In this document: one piece after another, positions 53,236 through 64,000 of the stretch
Numbering within the stretch: position 1 is the first letter of the stretch
Layout: every line of letters starts with the position of its first letter
Assembly: GCA_017590115.1 (NCBI GenBank)
Contig: JAGGNK010007448.1
Coordinates: 8,348,815-8,412,814, forward strand
DNA: 64,000 nt
Origin: Montifringilla adamsi
Lineage: Eukaryota; Chordata; Aves; Passeriformes; Passeridae
Direction of reading: 5' to 3'
Translations under genes and position numbers: made by a program
Notes under the pieces: model-generated
What the model saw: only the letters and a program-made list of their open reading frames with translations
Database searches by the model: none
Told to the model about the DNA's origin: nothing

Positions 53236-53525
53236 TGGTTGTGTTCGAGGGTGCCAGGACGAGGGAAGAGATGAGAATCTTGGCTCCATGTTTCAGAAGG
53301 CTGATTTATTATATTATGATATATTGTATTATATGATATTATATTACTATATTTATTATTATATTACATTATCTTACTAAATTTATTATTATATTACATT
53401 ATATATTATAGTACAGTATATTATATTATGTTATGCATGGAGAAGCTGAAGCTTCTCAGCTTCTCAGAAGAAAAGATCCTTCAAAAGGCAAAAGGATTTT
53501 TCATACAATATGTCTGTGGCCGCTG
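53236..53525 (-). mobile_element. LTR-like insertion with AT-rich core (songbird type)
   Basis: Both ends resemble an LTR family abundant in passerines. On the plus strand these are GAGATGAGAATCTTGGCTCC...TTTCAGAAGGCTGATTTATT on the left and CTTCTCAGCTTCTCAGAAG...ATTTTTCATACAATATGTCT on the right. An AATAAA lies on the minus strand at 53,310. The middle (about 53,305-53,437) is a simple TTATATTA-rich expansion that seems to have replaced LTR sequence. No viral genes. Confidence 0.6.
53305..53437. repeat. AT-rich low-complexity block
   Basis: Nearly pure A/T with TATTATATTA units; only a handful of G or C bases. Lies inside the LTR-like insertion. Confidence 0.93.
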
Positions 53526-54334
53526 GGGTCTGGCCAGGCAGGAGCTCAGACCCAGCTGGGACACACGGGCTGAGCACAGGAGCGATGCTGTGTCCCTCTG
53601 CCTCCTTCTGCCCTCCTCTGGCGTCCCTGGGAGGTTTTCCTTGCGTCTTTCTCATCGGCTGCCCCGGCTAAATCCCGTCGGGAGGCAGAGCTGGAAGGAA
53701 GCCCCCAGGGCGGCAGGGAAAATTATCATTATTGGTTATTAATCGCCTGCCCCAAAGACAACCCAGCCCGGAGCCTGCCAGGGCTGCCACTCCTCGGGAG
53801 TTGTGCAAAAGGGTTTGGGACCAAATATAGACCACGAGGAGAGGAGGAGGAGGAGGAAGCAAAGCCAAGAGTCGGGAAGGGGAGAAACACCCGAGTGGTT
53901 CCTTGGGAGGAGCAGGAGCCGCCTGTCCTCGCTGGGAAGGGGAAGCACATCCCGCTGTGGCTGCTGCTGCTCTCATCCACCATCTCCCTGTGGAGATCTC
54001 CCATCTCCAGCCCCCACAAGGTGCCCTCCTCCAAGGGGTCACCGGGATTTTCCAGCCGGGAAAGCCCAGGGAGGGGAATGCTGGGGCTGGAGGCTGCACC
54101 TCGCTCCTCTGTCCAAGGGGAGAGGCAGCGGGGAGGAAAGGGACAGCTGCTGCTTTCCCTCCTTCACCCCTGTCTGCTCCAGAGAGGTGAAAATTCTGGA
54201 AAAGGTGCAAAAAAATTCAGTGTATCCCGCTGCTGGATAGCACAGGCTGTCCAGGGAATGTCCCCACCTCGGGGGGACACTCCACAACATCTGGGATGCA
54301 GCAGGGACATTTTTAAAAATTATTTTAAATTCTT

Positions 54335-54371
<37 letters not shown>

Positions 54372-55630
54372 AGCCTCAAAAACACATTTCAGGAAACCTT
54401 TAGATGAGAAAATATATAAAGCAAGGAGTAGCAGCAGCTGCAGGCGACAGGAAGGTGGAGTGGGAGAGCCACGCTGGCAGGAGCTGAGCTGTGCAAGAGC
54501 AGAGAGGTTCCTTTGGTTCCACAAATAAGAGGTTCAAAGTTGGAAAACGTGTGAATCTGTCTGCTGGCATGGGTCAAATTGAGGCAGCAGCTTCACAGGG
54601 AAAGAGGAGGAAGGATGGATGCAATAAAAACATTGAAATACTTTGCACCAAGGCTTGCCAGCAACAAGTTTCATTCTTGAGCTGCTGGATGTTTTTTGTC
54701 TCATCATTGTCAGATATGAAACGTGCTTCTGGTGAGCAGCATTTTCCCTGAGAAACTGCTCCCAGCCTCAAAAGAAAGAGAAAAAGCCTTTAAAGGATAT
54801 TGAACATCCCCCAAGAAAGAAAGGAAGGTTTTAATTTCGCGTGGAACACGGCACTTGCACAATGAACCAGAAAAGGAAACATGGCAGAGATTCTCCCTTT
54901 GGGCCTGAGCCCGTCTGACTTTGCCCTTGTGGTTTTCGGTTCAGCTACAGAGCAGAAACCTCTGGTTCCCCCCAAATTTCTCTCCCTGAGCCCTCAGGAA
55001 CAGCCTTGCCACCGACACAGGCATGGGAACTGCACCTGGAGCTGCACTGGGATGTGACTCACCCCCTTTGGGTGCTGGGGGTTAAAATCCCTCCCTAAAC
55101 CTGATTAAAATCCCTCCCCAAATCTGGTTGAAATCCCTCCCCAAAGCTCTCAGGCGAGGCTGCTGCTCCTCCAGGCTCAGCCATGTGTTTCTGTTTACTC
55201 CCTGTGTGTGCCAGCAGAGCCTCGGCGTCCACACACATCATGTTTGCATATAAGCTGCAAATTTGAGTTTGATTTGGTGGGCTGGAGCCCCCGGGGGCCT
55301 CTTGGATGCTTTTGAAAGAGCTGCTGGGTCTGAAAGGTCTCCAGTGCGTGGGGATGTGTGGTCCAGGAGAGGTGCTGAGAGGGGGAGTGTGGGAAGAAGA
55401 GCGGGAGGAAAGAGAAAGGAAAAGGAGATGAAAAGGATGGGGGGAATGGAGGAATTGCAGAGAGGAGAGGGAGGGCACCCAGCACCCAGCCAGTGCCCGG
55501 GGCACAGCACACACAGCCCCAGCTCCCCACATCCTATCCCGAGGGATGTGCTGGGATCTCAGCAGCGCCAGCCCTGCAGCCAAACTTGCTCCCCTGAGGC
55601 AGCAGAGGCAGAGCCACCTCTGGCCACCCA
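53526..55630. other. Upstream region, part 7
   Basis: Holds a 30-base poly-T at 54,341-54,370 and otherwise nothing recognised. The poly-T has no retrocopy-like body next to it. Confidence 0.5.
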
Positions 55631-55639
55631 AACCCTGCA

Positions 55640-55912
55640 GTGTCCTCCTGCCCTGGTGTCCCTCTGCAGCCTGGGGGTGGCTGTGCAGAGCCCACCCTGT
55701 CCCCTGTGCTCCCTCCTGCCCTGGTGTCCCTCTGCACTCTGGGGGTGGCTGTGCAGAGCCCACCCTGTCCCCTCTGCTCCCTCCTGCCCTGGTGTCCCTC
55801 TGCAGCCTGGGGGTGGCTGTGCAGAGCCCACCCTGTCCCCTGTGCTCCCTCCTGCCCTGGTGTCCCTCTGCAGCCTGGGGGTGGCTGTGCAGAGCCCACC
55901 CTGTCCCCCCAT
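55640..55912. repeat. 68-bp minisatellite, four copies
   Basis: The segment CCCTGGTGTCCCTCTGCAGC begins at 55,651, 55,719 (variant), 55,787 and 55,855: exact 68-bp spacing. Units are over 90% alike by eye. Because 68 is not a multiple of three, the same peptide appears in all three frames, producing long artefactual ORFs. Confidence 0.95.
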
Positions 55913-56920
55913 CTCCCCCCAGGCCCCGGGGCTGCCGTGCCCTCCATCCTCAGCACTCCCGTCTGAAACACCCAGCAGGAGGCTGGGAACGTTTGGCTGC
56001 TCTCCCAAGGAGATTTTCCTTCATAAAACACAAGGCAGGCGGGGGCTTTTCACAAGCAGTGGGCACGGCTGAATCCTTTTTCTCGGCAGCCAGCGGGAGG
56101 AAAATGGAAGAGGGACAAGAGAGGGGATGGCCACTGCCTTTGTTCGGTTTTTGAGGCAGAAAGAGGACAGTGTGGGGGGTTTAAAGATATGATGATGGGC
56201 CTGAATGTGCTGAAGGAGCAGCTTGAGGTGAAGAGGCTTCAGAGTGCCATGGGAGGGGAGAGGCAAGGTTTGGTTGTGGTGCCAGTGGCTCACAGGACAG
56301 GGGTGAGCCTCACATGGTGGGCATCCAAAGGGTTGGGGTCTCCCTGCTGCACTAGGGTGGTGTCCAGGGGTGAACAGGCTGCTTGGAAAGGGTCCAAAAG
56401 GAGTGTGGGATGTTGGGGACACGGTGAACAGGTTGGTGCTGGGTTACCCATGACCATTGAGGGCTTTCCAACCTTAATGGGTCTACCATTAAATAAATTA
56501 ATGATTTAACACTGTTTTGCACTTCGGGGCTTATGCACTGCCTCACCCCAAAAGAGTGAGGAGAAGGAACCCCAATCCTGATTCCTCACCTGGCTCTGGC
56601 TTTGTCCCCCCAGCCCTGAGGAGCTGGGGATGGTGGGGACAGGGACAGGGGGCCAGGGCCACCACTGCCCTGGGGACCCGCTGGGGAAGCCCATTCATGT
56701 GTCACTAGATGGCGGCTCCACCTCAGGAATGGCTGCAGGGGCACGCTGGGGGCCAGCCCGGGGTGTCCTGTCCCCCATGGGGGCCCAGCAGAGTCCCCCA
56801 TGTCCTCCTGATGTCCCCCTGCCACCCATGTCCCCACGGGCACCAGCGGAAGCCACCACGGCCATGCAGGATTTTTCTCTCTCTGCTCACTGCAGCCTCC
56901 CCTTACAGCACCATTCCTGC
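55913..56920. other. Upstream region, part 8
   Basis: Noncoding. ATTAAATAAATTAATGATTTAA near 56,487 is AT-rich. Nothing else is recognised. Confidence 0.45.
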
Positions 56921-56921
56921 T

Positions 56922-57000
56922 GGGAGGACCTCAAATTGCACCAGAGGAGGTTTAGGTTGGATATTAGGAATCATTTCTCCACTGAACTTGGGATTCCCTG
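56922..57000 (+). mobile_element. Short CR1 fragment
   Basis: AGGAGGTTTAGGTTGGATATTAGGAA followed by ATTTCTCCACTGAA is the CR1 block that precedes the 3' end; here the rest is missing. Confidence 0.75.
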
Positions 57001-57790
57001 TATCCAGCTCCTTCCCACGGGGCTGCTCCTGAGCCACGGCTCAGCCTGACCGTGCCTGAGGTCAAAGAACTCTGTCCCTGTCTTCCCCCTCAAGGAAACC
57101 CAGATGGAGACATGGAAAAGATCTCATCTCGTGCCTAGACCAGCCCAGGCTGAGGGTGTGAACCTCCCGTGGTGGTCTAAAACCCTCTGCAGCACAAGGG
57201 AGAAAGGCCCTGGAGCCCCAGGCCTGGCAGGCACAGGCAGGGAGGGTGGGTGTGCATCCCTGGGGCACAGTCCGGGATCATCACCCCTGCTAAATCATCA
57301 GGGATTCATTCCCTGGCAGGTACAAAGAAATGGACAGCAAGCACCTCTCCCAGCAGCACACATCCCCCAGCCCCTGTGGGGTGCTCACACTCCCAGTATG
57401 ACCAGTTCCCTCCAGCCCCAGGCCTGGCTCTGCACGGAGCTGCAGCTCCAAGCACAGCCAGGCTGGAGCAGGTTCCTCCTCCCAGCCTCCAGTGCCCTGC
57501 CAGAGTCAACTTAGCCGAGAGTAATTAGTGTGGTTATCAGGGGAGGAGGTGGATTAATGTGGGAAAGTCATTGATGAAGGCAGAGAAGGGCAGATGCTTT
57601 CCTGGAGTCCCAAATCAATACAGACCTTGGAGGATGAATGAGGGCTTCAAAGAAAAACATCAGCCAACAACTGAGTGCTTTTAGCTCCCGGGACGGCTGC
57701 TGTGCCTGGAGCAAGGAGTGAAACACAGCCCAGGGCACCGCACCCCCTGCCAGTTATCCCTCCTTGTGCCCGGGAGAGCCTCTGCCCACC
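57001..57790. other. Upstream region, part 9
   Basis: Nothing recognised. Confidence 0.5.
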
Positions 57791-57792
57791 GT

Positions 57793-57906
57793 GCAGGGAG
57801 GAGGTGATGCTGCTGGGGCGGGATGGAGATGGGCACCGAGGATGTGCATGCAGGGAGGAGGTGATGCTGCTGGGGCGGGACGGAGATGGGCACCGAGGAT
57901 GTGCAG
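57793..57906. repeat. 57-bp tandem duplication
   Basis: Two units beginning GCAGGGAGGAGGTGATGCTG at 57,793 and 57,850, differing at very few bases. Confidence 0.93.
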
Positions 57907-58880
57907 GTGGCCGTGAATCTGTTGGAATCCAAATTCCTGCCCCCTCTCGTCCCTCTGGGTCTGCCTCACACCTCCCCTCCCCGGCAGGGTGAGGGGACAC
58001 CGGCAGCAGCGCTGGTGACCGCCAGGGCTCTCTGCGACAGCCACAGCCTTGAACGTGTCCCTGCAGGGCGGTGGGTGAGAGAAAACCATCCTTGATAGCC
58101 CAGCTCCTATCTGGGAGCCTGAGCAGCTTCCAGAACCTCGGTGCCCTGCCCTGCGCCCTGCCCTGTGCCACACAGCGGTGCCAGGGGCTGTGCCGCCTGT
58201 CACCCTGTGCCCCCGGCCCTGCCAGCATCCACTGCGTGTTGCTTTTCCTTTATTGTGCAATGCAAAGACACACAGTGGGTCGGGAAGGGAGGGAGAGATG
58301 GAGCTGCAAGGCTGTGCTGCCCCTCGGGGACACGCTCTGCTGGCCAGTGACACCAGTCTGGTGGCCACCACGGCTCCCGAGTGCCACCACTGCTGGATGT
58401 GGGCACACACACAGACATGTCCCTGTCCCCAAAGCTGGTCCCCTCCAAGGCGAAGCCTTGCCTGTCTCCAAGGTGCAGAGATGTCATTGTTTCAGGGGAA
58501 ACTGAGTCACGGAACGGGCAGCAGCTTGCCCAGGGCCAGCAGCCCTGGCAGTGCCAGCCAGGGGATGGGTGCTGAGCTGCAGGGGTGGCTCCTGGCACAG
58601 GGGGCATTTATTGCTGGGGGGCAGAAGGGTCTGGCCACAGATGCCGGTCACAGGGAGCATGGCCGAGGTGGAGAGGGGACAGCAGAGCTGTCCTTGTCCC
58701 TGATGCCAGCAGGACAGCGCTGGGTGCCCAGCCAGAGCTCCCTCCGTGCCCCCTGCAGCACCCAGCGCTTTACTCGAAAGCCAGGCGGGGCGGGACAGCT
58801 CTGCCGAGAGGGAGGAAAAAAAAAAAAAAAACCAAAACAAATCGCAGCATGTATTTTTTTGCACTCCCGGCCCAGCTCCC
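57907..58880. other. Upstream region, part 10
   Basis: Noncoding; an A run lies at about 58,817-58,831. Nothing else is recognised. Confidence 0.5.
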
Positions 58881-58884
58881 AGCG

Positions 58885-59120
58885 CCCCTCCTCTGTCATT
58901 CCCGCTGGAATGCGTCTCCAAATTCCTCTCTGGCTCGCTGCGTGCTGCTGCCGGCTTTGCCTGTGATTGTTTGCAGCGATTGCGCTTTTCCCACACTCCG
59001 GATCGTGGCTCGGCATCGCCGTGGCTCCGTGCCGGCTCCGCATCACCCGCAGCGCCATGGGCGAGCGCAGGCCGGGGCGAGCGCTGCGTGACTCTGCCCT
59101 GAGTCACACCTGAGTCACCT
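58885..59120. promoter_or_regulatory. CG-rich segment with triple AP-1 cluster
   Basis: CG dinucleotides are enriched at about 58,970-59,090. They are followed by TGACTC (59,089), TGAGTCA (59,100) and TGAGTCA (59,111), all within 29 bp. This could be an enhancer or an unannotated promoter. Only motif content supports it. Confidence 0.35.
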
Positions 59121-62100
59121 CGATCCCCTCCAACACCTCCTGCCCCTCTGCCCCGGCTCTATCGGGGCTGGCAGGTAGGGAGAAGTGGCTGCTGCCCTTT
59201 GGTGGGTTCCTCACCGGGTGATTCCTGCAGCCTCCATCGCCGTTTCGGCACGGTCGTAATTTTTTTGTGCCTCTTTCGCCGCTGTGCAGGCTGCAGACTT
59301 TGGGATTTCTTCACTTTGGGAGCAGTTTCCCAGCTGGGCTTTGCTCTGTGCAGCCCTTGGAGAGGCAGGTGGGTGGGTGCAGGGATATGTTTGTGTCCTG
59401 CTCTTTGTTTTTCCTGGCTGGGGCCGCGTCTCCCTGCCCGGTGTCACTTCCCTGTTCCCTGTGCTCAGGGCAGCTGCCATTTCCATCACTCTGGTGGCTC
59501 TCAGGAGATCCCCAAACTCAGTGCTGGGACATCACAGCAGCAGGATGGCCCCAAAACCGGCTGAGAGCAGCTGTGCTCACACAGATCCCAAATCCATCCC
59601 AAATCCTGAAACACCTACTCTCAGCACGGCATCACCTGGCAGCCACTTCTCCTTCCAGCACCCCAAAACTCCCTTATCTGCACCATAAACGGGGGAAGAA
59701 GCCCTAAGGAGAGGTGTTATCTCCTGCAGACACGCAGGAGGAGGTCAGGAAACACCTGGCAGTCCAAGGCCTGGCCTGGCAGGCTGAGTGCAGGGTTGCA
59801 AAACCCTGGGCTGACTCCCATTAATGGACTGTGTTTTACAGGGACTCCATAAAGCAGTTAATCCTTATCTGCAATTTACAAAAGGATAAACTGCACGTGA
59901 TTAAAGCCACATTGTGTAAGGCAGGCAGCTCCAACAGAGCGGCATCACCGCCCTGCAGCTCCCCTGAGGATCTAGCACACCATCCCAGGTCCCTCGAGCT
60001 CCTCCTGGGATTTCCCCTCCTGGGACTTCCCAGGGGTCACCCACAGCCCTGAGCACCCTCCAGCTCCTGTCTCCCAGCTCTAATCTCAGGGCTCAGGACT
60101 CTGAGCATGAATAAACTCAGCTGTTATTTGCAAACAATTCACCCACAAGTACTCGACAAACAAAAACCTGTAATTAAGCAAATAACGAGAGAACCTTCTT
60201 CCCCATTAACCAGAGCTGCAGACCGGCTTCTGTTTGAGTTGTTTTATTGCAAAGGGTTTTAAATCACTCTTTTTTTTATTTGAGATGAGGTAAAAGCTAA
60301 ACATAAATTTAAAAAAAATCAGGGGAAGGAGCTGGATGGGTGCCTGCCAGGGCTCTATCGCTGCTTTTCCCATAGGAAACCCCCCTAAATCTGCTGAGAA
60401 CGGGACACCCACAGCATCGCCTGCTGCTCTGCTGCTATCACAAACCAAACACAGGGGAAGCTGAATGTAAACAGTTCCTTCAGCCCCATCAAATGAACAC
60501 GGTTAAAGGTTGGCCCTAATTGCTCCTGCAGCAGGGGTGGCACAGCACCTCATCCCCCTGCCCCGGGGGGACAAGGACTCCTGCCCCCCACTCCCTGCCC
60601 CCAAAGCAGCACTGCCTCCCGTGGATGAGGGGTGATCCCAGGTGAGAGAAGCCCCCAGGGAGTGATTTCCCCCCTTGCACCCCCAGTTTGGGGACAGGGA
60701 AGAGCCCCTGCAGACTTTCCCTGGCAGAGCTCCCCAGATCAACCTCTTCCCCTTTAGTTCTCCCAGTCCTGACTCTCCAGTTTTCCTTGGGCACCGTGAT
60801 TCCTTCTGGCTCCTGGCCAGCCAGAGCCCCTCTCCTCCAGCCCCTGTGCCATCCCCAACCACCTCCACATCCCTCCACAGCAGGGACAGACTCACTGCAT
60901 GTGCTGGCACGTGTGGCTCCAGCCCCGTCGCTGTCACCCCCGGGCAATCCTTCAATCCTTATCACGTTTTCCAGTCGCTCCCTCCTTCCCCACACAATGA
61001 AGGTCAGGGGGCAGAGGGACATTTGGGTTCTTGCCATCAAAACAGCCCGGTTCGGCTTGGTTTGGTTTATTATTTTTTTTTTTCCTTCTTCCTGCCCATC
61101 AAACCCCAGCTCCCCATATCCAAGGCTGAGGTGGCTGACACGGCTGAGGATGTTGGGATGGGGCAGCCCTGAGCCAGCTCTGGTGTTGGAATCTCACTCA
61201 TTTCCACCGGGGAGAGCTGGGAAATGACCAAACTGGGAAATCAATGGAATCAACAAGCATTTACTGCTTTGCCTGTTTTGTTTTTTGGGTTTTAAAATTA
61301 AATTTTTTAATATTTCTATTTTAATATTTAATATTTCTTTATATTTAATATTTATATTTTTAATAATTATATTTTTTTCTGCTTAGAGTGTTTTGTTTTT
61401 AAAGGCTCAGTTTTTTCCAGGGGTGGGAAAACCTGCCCCAGAGCAAACCCGTTGGGATAGCCAAGCCCGGGGGAGCGAGAGAGTTCTGGCAATTTGAAAT
61501 AAAACTATCTTTTTCTGTCAGAAAAACAAGTCCTAGTCTGGCCAAAGACAAATATTCTGAGTGTTTGCTTTTAACTCTTTCAGTGCCAGCCAGCTGGGGC
61601 TTCCCATTTTACAGCAGCTCCTCACCTTGCACCAGTCCCTGAAGGGGGTTGCCAGGTTTTTGATTAATAAAATAACACATTTTCAGGTTTGGCTTTGTGA
61701 GTAGAAGGTTCCTCTGGCCGTGTGGGTTCTGCAGAAGCCAAAGTGACTTCCTCCTGCCTTCAGGGTCCCCTCAGCCACTCCAGCAGCCCTCCAGACCCCC
61801 CTCCCCATGCCCAAACTGCTCTGTGTGTGCAGGAGAGTGAGGGGCCAAATCCAGGCTCCTCTGACCCCACAGTGAGGCTCTCAGAGCTGTTTGCTGCCAG
61901 CTTCGTGCACGTAGGCGGCAGAACACGAGGTCAGAGAGTCACCCTGGGTGTCACTGCTGGTGTCACCTCAGGGCCACTGCGTGGGGAGCTCAGCCTTGCT
62001 AGACAGCAGAGCACCCACGCACCAGAAACCATCCGAGAGGCGAGTGCAGAGGAAACCAGGCGGGTTTCCTGCCTGGGCTCGGCTGCTCCTGGAGCTGCCC

Positions 62101-63630
62101 GGTGCCCTGAGCCCCTGTGAGCCCCTGTGAGCCCCAGCCCCAGCCATGCCAGCCCCTGTGCAGCCTGGCACCGCGGTGCCACGGGCTCAGGGCGGCTCTG
62201 CCATGCCGCCACGGTGCCCGTGGCTCTGCAGCTGTCAGGAATTGTGTGACACAAAGCTTTGCTGAGCTCTTTCTTTCTCCCTGTTGATAAAAGGATGTTG
62301 TGGCCATGCCCAGGGTGGGGTTCTCTGTGGAAAGGGGGATCCATCTGGCCCGACCTGAAGCTCCCGGGGTGGAGTCACAAACTTCCTTGTAAATTGAGGG
62401 ATGGGACATCTCCTTGGCTTGGGCATAACCAGAGGTGGGCAGGGCCAGATTCTTAGGTCTTGTGGCCCTGGTGACACTGACCACCATGCTGTCATCCCCA
62501 AAATGCTGGTGCCACGTGGCCCTGGCAGTGGACAGCTGCTGGCACCCAGCACTTGGCAGGGCTCAGAGGAGGATCTCAGGAGTTTGTGTTGGAAGCCACG
62601 GGCAGCTGGGGCTGGGGGGTGTGGAGAAGGGTGGCTGGGTTTTCAAATCCACTGGTTCACAGAGGAGCCAGCGAGGGAGGGGCAAGGAGCAGCCTGCCTC
62701 GTAATTGTAATTGTAATTGTGTTAATTACCCGGGCTGGCTCCGAGCAGGATCCCACACTGAGGCAGGTGCCTCATCATCCCCTACCCTGGCCACCATTCC
62801 CTCCTGTCCCCAGCACCCCAGCACAGCATCCAGCCAGGCCTCTGCTCCAAAGGTGGCTCCCAACCGGCGTCCCCATCCCTGCCACACACCCAGGGTCACA
62901 TCTGGGGCCACGCTGAGCGTGCAGCTCGTGACACCATGGCTTTTGGCTGAGCCCACACGCTGCTGTCGGGAGGGCAGGGCAGGGATCTCATGATGCTCAG
63001 GGGTGTCACCAGGGTCCCTGAGTCCTGTCAATCACTCAGAGCTGTGCTCTGCAGGAGCAGGCAGGGTGGTGTGTGTGGGATCTGGCCCCGGGGCGCTGGC
63101 TCAGCCGGGTCCAAGTGACGCAATGGAAAGCAGCAAGCAGGAGCGTGCCTTGCCCCTACTTGCAGCTCTTCCAGCTCTAGGGCTCGATGCTGGAGATAAA
63201 CGGCCTTGATGGGACGGCAGGACAAGTTCCAACACTGCTTCCCAGTGGCTGCTGCCAGCTCCAGAGCGTGAGAAAATACCAGGCAGGGAGGGAAGGATCA
63301 GCATCGCACGGATGTTTGGAGATGATTGATATTTTTATGGTGAAGTTGGGATTTTTGGGTTCCTCCATCCCCTCCACGTGGCAGGTTCCTTGGCTCGGGC
63401 TTGCACGCACGTGTTGGGCACTGTGCTGCCCACGGGCACCCAGGGACATGCCAAGGGCTGGGCTGCACCCCAGCTCCTCACCTGGGCACCCACAGCTGGG
63501 TGCAGGCACCCTCTGAGGCCCTGCACAGCAGCCCTGTCCCTGTCCTCTCTTCACACCAGTGTCCCCCAGGCTGGCTAGGATGGACCCTCAAAACCAGCGA
63601 GTTTGAAAGTAAATCAAGCAAAACACTGGG
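59121..63630. other. Upstream region, part 11
   Basis: Holds a GATA/E-box-bearing stretch at 59,860-59,900, AT-rich sequence at 60,110-60,310, and a low-complexity TAATATTT block at about 61,280-61,385. The TAATTG copies at 62,700-62,720 are short. No gene is supported. Confidence 0.45.
61280..61385. repeat. AT-rich low complexity (TAATATTT)
   Basis: Repeated TTAATATTT and TTTATATTT words, almost no G or C. Confidence 0.85.
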
Positions 63631-63644
63631 AGCACAAGTGCCCC

Positions 63645-63873
63645 ATGAGTGTCCATCCATCCCCAAGGACAGGGATTCCCTCGGTGCTGTCATGAATGTC
63701 CATCCATCCCCAAGGACAGGGATTCCCTGGGTGCTGTCATGGCTGTCCATGGCTGTCCCAAGGACAGGGATTCCCTGGGTGCTGTCATGAATGTCCATCC
63801 ATCCCAAGGACAGGGATTCCCTGGGTGCTGTCATGGCTGTCCATGGCTGTCCCAAGGACAGGGATTCCCAGGA
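63645..63873. repeat. 47-bp minisatellite, five copies
   Basis: CAAGGACAGGGATTCCC recurs at 63,664, 63,711, 63,759, 63,805 and 63,853 (spacing 46-48). Units partly alternate between AATGTCCATCCATCC and GGCTGTCCATGGCTGTCC variants. Confidence 0.93.
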
Positions 63874-64000
63874 GTTGCCACCTCCCTGCCCACGGTGCAG
63901 CTGGCTTCAGGGACGGGCCTAGGGGAGGGCTCTGGTTAAAGAAGCAGCAGAGAGAACTTGATGCTCCTCAAGTAGGCAGTGAAAAAGCCTCTCCCCTCAG

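Noticed and set aside
54341..54370. Poly-T run considered as the tail of a reversed processed retrocopy
   Set aside because: The adjacent sequence has no open frame, no polyadenylation signal at the expected distance and no target-site duplication that I could see.
55263..56072. A 269-codon plus-strand open frame
   Set aside because: It is produced by the 68-bp minisatellite, which reads open in every frame; no start context, splice structure or known domain.
31000..64000. Search for NOTCH1 exons
   Set aside because: NOTCH1 is expected next to EGFL7, but no EGF-repeat, LNR or ankyrin coding exon was found on either strand; it probably lies beyond the right edge.

Overview
This is vertebrate genomic DNA with long introns, CpG-island promoters, canonical GT-AG splice sites and AATAAA signals. 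It looks like a bird: CR1 LINE 3' ends occur at about 27.5, 39.9, 47.8 and 56.9 kb. Two LTR-like insertions (about 48.9 and 53.3 kb) resemble LTR families I know from songbirds, so a passerine is my best inference. The gene order DIPK1B - AGPAT2 - EGFL7/miR-126 matches the human 9q34.3 block in inverted orientation. NOTCH1 would be expected beyond the right edge, and I see no NOTCH1 exon in the window.

Layout. (1) 1-1,010: CpG island, 5' UTR and first coding exon of DIPK1B on the minus strand; the rest of the gene lies off the left edge. (2) 1.0-10.4 kb: intergenic DNA between two divergent genes. (3) 10.4-11.0 kb: a degenerate tandem-repeat block abutting the AGPAT2 promoter. (4) 11,212-18,051: complete six-exon AGPAT2 on the plus strand (272 aa by my splicing), with a 3' UTR to about 19.63 kb. 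(5) About 20,085-30,560: EGFL7 on the minus strand. I reconstruct eight coding exons (269 aa), with miR-126 in the intron after the second EGF exon, one GC-AG intron, a tiny terminal coding exon, and a probable noncoding first exon in a CpG island at 30.3-30.9 kb. (6) 31-64 kb: no protein-coding gene that I can support. It holds CR1 and LTR copies, many minisatellites, and several AT-rich or motif-dense segments that could be regulatory.

How they work together. AGPAT2 makes phosphatidic acid in the ER. EGFL7 is a secreted endothelial matrix protein, and its transcript also carries miR-126, the endothelial microRNA. AGPAT2 and EGFL7 converge tail to tail with about 450 bp between their predicted polyadenylation sites. 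The long upstream tract is where EGFL7 and NOTCH1 vascular enhancers would be expected, and one 110-bp cluster of ETS, SOX, GATA and FOX-like motifs stands out at 36.79-36.89 kb.

The two reconstructed genes rest on reading frames that stay in phase across every junction and on recognisable protein families. Regulatory calls are inference from motif content only. I see no novel gene system; the unusual items are the EGFL7 splice structure, its possible alternative C-terminus, the small uORFs, and the promoter-proximal minisatellites.
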